From positions 603,559-667,558 of the forward strand of contig NW_019775891.1 in NCBI RefSeq assembly GCF_001039355.2: a stretch of 64,000 nucleotides of DNA. The letters are read 5' to 3'. A model generated the notes under the pieces. The model was not told where the DNA came from, did no database searches, and saw only the letters and a program-made list of their open reading frames with translations. Source of the stretch: Lingula anatina. Lineage: Eukaryota; Brachiopoda; Lingulata; Lingulida; Lingulidae. Shown one piece after another: positions 58,721 through 64,000 of this stretch. A program made the position numbers and the translations under genes. The stretch's first letter is position 1, and the number at the start of each line of letters is the position of its first letter.

Positions 58721-60826
58721 ATGCTTCTTAATCGGACGATAAATTGTTTGCAACCCCGCCTCCATTTTAAGTAGGACTTTCTTAAACATCTGAAATACCT
58801 TAGTAATTATATTTTTGTAATTAATATGTAATTAAGATTTTTGGGATTATTGCTTAAAATGCAAAATTGCATGCAGTTCATGTATTTACAGGTACCCCTT
58901 TTATCCCTGTTGGCCCTGAACCCTGACCCTCATCGGTCTTGTTTCACCTTCATGTACAGAACAGTCCTCTGCGCGGCGAAACCGCGATCACAAGTTGGAG
59001 TGCTGCTGTGCAAATGGTCTCTCTCTCTCTCTCTCTCTCTCTTTGTCTGTCTATGTGTGTCTTTTGTGTGTGTGCGTGCGTGCGTGCGTGTGTGTGTATT
59101 AAAGACATGCTTCTGAGACGGTAACTACTGATGCATTGGCTCACACTTTCTAGTAACTTTATCGAGGTCACAAAGGTTTATATACGTGTCTGTGTGACTG
59201 CGTGGCTTGCAGGAGACCTGACCCCCCTTTTGTTGATAATATACTCGGTGTAATCAGTTTTGCCAAGGGGGAGGGGTCACTGCTCCGACGACCTTCAATC
59301 CCAAATAAGATAACAATAATTACTTAATCTACTTATTTCATTAAGGTCGTGAGGACTTTTAATATATTTGCAGTTGATAAGTTGGAAATAATGGTTGTTA
59401 TAGGCTATGACTTAAATCATCCCTTGTGTAATACTTTATGGATGAATTAAGTTGAAGAACTAATGTCACATTCAAACTGAAGAGATAATTAAATTTATTT
59501 AAGTACGATTCAAATATTTGATTTCATTCATAACACGGAAATAGACAAAAATTGAAGAAAAATAATTTGGAGAAAACAATCCGTATTTAATGTCAGCTAT
59601 TTAGATATCGACCATTCTACAAGATTAATGAACTGGTAATGTTATCCGTTTATTTATTTTAATAACTGATTAGTCTAAAATATCCCTGAAACGGAAAACC
59701 ATTAAAACCAGTATACTGTTGACCATGAGAAATGCACGTGCGTGAAAGTTGACGGAGAATGCGTCAGCGGAGACATGTAGTCACAACCGCAAGATGTAAC
59801 GTGCAACCCACACCACGAACCTCACCAGCCAAACAGTTCTCCTGATAGCACGAACTGTTACTCTGATAAGTCTTGTTGCATCTTAAATGACGTTTATGTC
59901 CATATATGACCGGTTCGGCACAAATACACGTCATCCCAAGACCAAATTAATATTAGTTAGACCCTATATGTAATCTGAACGTCTTACCGAAGAGCAACTG
60001 TTTGTGCAGGGCCGTTAAAAGACACTCCACTGTCTCTAGGACAAAGAAATTAACGTGTAATTAACTGGATCGTTATGAAATCAATGACGTAAGAAATTGG
60101 ATCGCTGAGGAAATGTTTGAAACCCGAACCAGCTTACGTGCATCAAGGTACGTAGGCCTATAGCAGGATGGATTTCACATGTAAATGTACAGTATGCATT
60201 TTGAGACAAAGCAATGTACATGTACTCAGTCAAAACCGTTGTGTTATCTCATTGTACTACGTTCCATGTGGATCGAGTCTATTACAGCGTCACACGTTTC
60301 CTGTCATCATGTTTGGTAAAGGTCCGCTTGTACAAGGAGACACTGCCCCTAAGACACAATATGTGAATAATGACCTTTTTTTTTTCTCGGACGTATCAAT
60401 AACCGGATACATCTGCGTTTTATTTTATTACTTTATAGCAGTTAAAGACTTTGAGTCAATTCGAAAATAAAAACTACAAATGAAAAATCTTTATAAGATA
60501 TAAACAGATAGTACATGAAGCTACAGAAGCTTTATGATGATGGACGAAAATTACCTTCTCCACAATAAACGTTGTTCATTGCTCAAACCCAGTCTTTTGC
60601 GTTATCACTGGGCTTTGGCCAATTTACAGATGACATTTTGGTTTCATACAGAGGTATATCAATAGGATGCATTTTAGCAACGTCAGATATAAGTACATTG
60701 TATAAGCTCCATATAAATTAATTATTAAGAGCCTAAATACAGGGAGTCCCTCTGTTGATTCTTTATACCCTTTTTGACATAGTGCCATGTGTAAAGTCAC
60801 ATCGTTTAAAAGATTTGATCTGCGAT
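58721..60826. other. Intergenic between the nuclear receptor and Xlox
   Basis: The two genes converge. Apart from microsatellites I see no gene; the 100-codon frame at 60168-60470 has no recognisable feature. Confidence 0.55.
59018..59097. repeat. Compound (CT)n and (TG/CG)n microsatellite
   Basis: TCTCTC run followed by GTCTGTCTATGTGTGTC and TGCG/TGTG units, downstream of the nuclear receptor. Confidence 0.9.
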
Positions 60827-61227
60827 CTATTTGACAGAAGGACTTATTCTGTGTTCTGCGACTTCTTTTTTCATTTCCCCGTTTAATTCTTTACCAGACT
60901 CTTCATAAGAGCTGACAGTCTTAAGTGATGACGTAGTTGATTCTGCGGCTGACGTAACCATCCCTGCTGATGTCGTCGCAGTTCCCGATGTTGTCGATAG
61001 AGGCCGCGGACGTCGCTTTGCTTCGTCTTTTTTCCATTTCATTCTCCTATTTTGAAACCAGATTTTTATATGCCTTTCAGTTAAGTTTAGCATGGCAGCG
61101 AGTTCAATGCGACGTGGACGAGATATATATTTATTAAAATGAAATTCTTTCTCCAGTTCCAAAAGCTGTCCCCTAGTGTATGCTGTTCGGGTTCTTTTGT
61201 TGTCGTCTTCTAGAGAAAATTGGGCCC
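60827..61227 (-). CDS. Xlox: Xlox/Pdx ParaHox homeobox exon (3' exon)
   Basis: The exon starts after the acceptor CTTTTCTTTTCAG with two bases completing a codon, then [20 protein letters not shown], and stops at 60827-60829. The homeodomain is complete: [60 protein letters not shown]. The His in TERHIKIWF (position 44) is the mark of the Xlox/Pdx family, as is EAKRRP after it. The C-terminal tail is Ser/Thr/Ala-rich. The first exon with the hexapeptide is not found in the remaining 2.8 kb, so it should lie beyond the window end. Xlox acts in gut/endoderm and nervous patterning in bilaterians and belongs to the ParaHox set with Gsx and Cdx; neither is seen here. Confidence 0.95.
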
Positions 61228-61613
61228 CTGAAAAGAAAAGGTAAATTGTAGTTGGGCAATTTCACATCGTTATGTACAAAGTTTTATTCTCAATTCAAAA
61301 GCGCAGCTTTCCAAATATAATTTGTTGTAGAAAGAAAAGGGAATTTAAATGTATATTCTGTGTTGAATAAGTTGACGGCCGTTTATATAAATAACTCTTA
61401 TTCTAAATTAGTGGTGCGGAAAAAGATCATCGAATTATACTGTATATTTTCAATACGTGTTGTGGACAATTTAGAAACAAATCAAACCATACATTCACTA
61501 CCACACTGAAAAGGATGAGATAAGAGTTTATTGGGAATTTATGCGTTGGATATATTACTTGTCCCATGCAAATGAAGAATTTGTCCTCTCTGCACAAATA
61601 ATAATAATGAATA

Positions 61614-61672
61614 AATAAAAATAAAAATAAAAATAAAAAATAAATAAATAAATAAATAAATAGATAAATAAT
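61614..61672. repeat. AAATA/AAAT simple repeat
   Basis: Tandem AAAATA then AAAT units upstream of the homeobox exon. Confidence 0.9.
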
Positions 61673-62237
61673 AACGATTAAGGGCCATCCTCCGTTTTTA
61701 TCATCATTTTCACAAGCAGTCAAGTAGTAGCTCGGCGGAAGAAGGTTAATGCCCTCTGTACGCTTTTGGAAAATAATAAAAATGATGATCAAAATTGTTG
61801 TCAAAGATCATTTTTCACTTTGTACTCTCTAAAAGGGAGGGGTCTGTAAAATGTATTCTCTCTCTAGAATTGTGAAAATTCTGCTACACTTTTAAAATGG
61901 ATGCCATTCAAATAGACCTATGTTATCGATAATGTCGTGTTTATGTCCGTTGGACGCGGGTGACCAGAGAAGATCTGTCGATGTAAAACGTGAAAAGGGA
62001 GATTAAACTGACCTAGCGTTTGTTTTTACTTTGAGGCCACCTCGACCTATGCCCTTTTTACCCCAGAGTATACACTTTGCGAACGGAAGGAACATCAGCA
62101 CCTGAACAATGTCTATAGCGCGTGCAACGTCGCTCATCGATTAACATCACAAGATCAATTGTGCGCGCGCTTTAAATCGTTTGATTAATTGATATAATAA
62201 CACGCTGCTAACCAGGGCTTGACACATTTTATTCAAA

Positions 62238-62363
62238 GTGTCAGATAAACGCAGATGACTCTGTCTATAAGAAGGGAGAAGCTTCTAATCTCCTTGTCAA
62301 TAGTAGAGGCAGAGGGGGCGGAGTGTCAGATAAAGCAGGGATGAAGAGACGGCACGTCAATCA
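62238..62363. promoter_or_regulatory. Candidate enhancer upstream of the Xlox homeobox exon
   Basis: The 12-mer GTGTCAGATAAA occurs twice in direct orientation (62238-62249 and 62323-62334). Each copy holds a GATA-type core (AGATAA) and a TALE-like TGTCA. A PBX/Hox-like GTCAATCA is at 62356-62363, with a GC-box-like GGGGGCGG between. Because exon 1 is further upstream, this is probably intronic. The function is inferred from motifs only. Confidence 0.35.
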
Positions 62364-64000
62364 GCAGGTGCTTGTACAGTTGGTGCTTTATAACTAGGGA
62401 TGACATTGAACGGACACTGGTGACAAATTTATATTAAGAAACGCCAGGAATGTGTTGACTCACCAATTATCAGAAAGCACACAAGGGGAACCCAGCCTGG
62501 TATTTAATAGGCTGAGAATCTGAGCCACAATCTAAATTGGTTTTGATTTAATTGATTCTGTAAATCAATAAATTATATCTCTAGTTGTGTGAGAAGGTGT
62601 CACCTCATGAGGGCTACAAGGTCGCCAACACCATGCCAGGAAGCATCTATTGCTCATCTTGTTATTGATAAATGAACAGTATCTGACAACAATGGAGATG
62701 CCGGTACATACATATACATGTAGACACAAAATAATATGCGCAAAAGCCTAAGGTTTAGTAACACGGGGAACTCATCTGAGAAAATACCTATTACAGTACT
62801 CAAGGACTACTTAACAGATTTTCACTGTACATATTATTATAAGGAACAGCATTTGGCAACACCCATATTTTTACAACAGAAAAAATGTGAATTTAGAAAT
62901 AACTTATGCAATCATTTTAAGTACCAAACCTATTTTGATTCACAAAAATAATTCAGTTAGATATTAATATGAAATTGATCTGAAATGGCCACTGCAGATG
63001 ACAGAAGGAAACAGAACACTGGAATCGACAAAATACATATTTCGCCGTCGACCTTCGACTGCCAGCCCTATACAGCAGTACATGTACATTATGATCGTCT
63101 TTACTACGTTCCTTTTTATGTATGGCTTACACAAAACACTTTCATATGAATATAACGTCAAGTCAGCTATTTTTCTAAAATCTCTTTTGGATCTCTATAT
63201 TTTTCTTAATAAACGCACCATTAACTATGTAGATGCTGCTTTTATCGTTCAGTTAAAAGCAAAACGTGGGTCTAAATTGACATTTTTCCGTAAAAGACAA
63301 TTTGATTTTTATTTAGGCAATATCGATAGACTTGATACATACTTCAAATAATATAAAAACGGACAGTGTCCTTATCATTGTCTCTGAAATTTCATCACCA
63401 GAAGACGATTAAAAATTGCTTCTGTGATCAAGTGGATGAACGTTTAATGTCGTTAGAAATTGTGAGAACGAATCTTTCTGTGAATTTCCCCCGGAGCTTT
63501 TCAGGCACACGACAGTTTTCAATTGCAGAAACGATATCTCTATTTTGAACAAAGGCTCCTAGACGACAGCAAGACTGGGTTTCTATTCTCCCTTCAAAAG
63601 GCGTCTGAAGAAAGATCAATCTTTCCTCGCTTTCAGTATCTGTTGTTCCTTTTCCCCGCTGTGTGAAATAAACACAAGCTCCTAACATTACAAGCCCTTT
63701 TACTCCGCGGCGGAAAATGTCAACGGACGGCTACTGAGCATGATGAATGGCGGCAATAGAAAAGTTTACACAAATAAAATCCATCTGACACCTTATCTTC
63801 CGGGCGCGACAGGTACAAATTAATTAACGCCAGCACAGTCAGTCAGCTTCAATTCGACGAAATTGAAAAAAGAGCAAGAGGTTTAATTTCGCACTATTCC
63901 GAAACTAATCTATAGATTGATGGCTTAATTGATCCATGATTACTGAGGTGCATCGGCGAACACGATATTAGGAACATTTAATTAAAGCTCTTCTCGATTC

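Larger units (their letters stand above)
61228..64000 (-). other. Intron (or upstream region) of Xlox
   Basis: No exon encoding the FPWMK-type hexapeptide is visible on the - strand. The 117-codon + frame at 62998-63351 is not recognised. The motif cluster at 62.2-62.4 kb is listed separately. Confidence 0.55.

Noticed and set aside
60168-60470. 100-codon + strand frame between the nuclear receptor and Xlox
   Set aside because: No family resemblance and no splice or regulatory context.
62998-63351. 117-codon + strand frame upstream of Xlox
   Set aside because: No recognisable domain, low-complexity hydrophobic segments, no exon borders; AT-rich chance frame is likely.
61228-64000. Xlox first exon with the hexapeptide
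   Set aside because: No FPWMK-type word on the - strand with a following donor was found in this interval.

Overview
The window is animal nuclear DNA: AT-rich, with GT-AG introns, microsatellites and intron-broken genes. A Xlox/Pdx ParaHox homeobox exon, a Cys-loop anion channel, a single-exon nuclear receptor and a cluster of chitin-binding-like membrane proteins together suggest a lophotrochozoan, most likely a marine mollusc such as a bivalve. The species cannot be named from sequence alone.

Layout. 1-21.4 kb (+ strand): a glycine-receptor-like subunit gene without its signal-peptide exon; eight coding exons can be joined in phase to 428 residues and a stop. 24.5-55.5 kb (- strand): an array of seven related type I membrane protein genes (called A, B, A2, C, D, E, F here). 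Most are built from a signal-peptide exon, an eight-cysteine chitin-binding-like exon with a Ser/Thr stalk, a transmembrane exon, a 31-nt exon and a tyrosine-rich tail exon. A GT31 glycosyltransferase gene and a relic of a second one lie between D and E. 57.0-58.5 kb (+): an intronless nuclear receptor. 60.8-61.2 kb (-): the homeobox exon of Xlox.

Assembly. Four single-base Ns (6319, 15237, 30842, 51438) sit at the edges of large near-identical direct repeats. The window reads as five contigs chained end to end although they overlap: 1-6318, 6320-15236, 15238-30841, 30843-51437 and 51439-64000. Channel exons 2, 3, 4, 5, 8 and 9 therefore appear twice while the organism probably has one gene, and receptor A2 is probably the other allele of A. 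B, C, D, E and F differ enough from each other to be real paralogues, although B could be allelic to a gene of the next contig.

The most interesting biology is the receptor array. The extracellular domain and stalk vary between copies, while the cytoplasmic tail keeps several tyrosine motifs. One copy (C) has a stop at a conserved cysteine codon, one (A2) a frameshift in the tail, and one (F) has lost the chitin-binding-like domain and has a duplicated 5' end. A role as cell-surface receptors for chitin or other glycans is inference.
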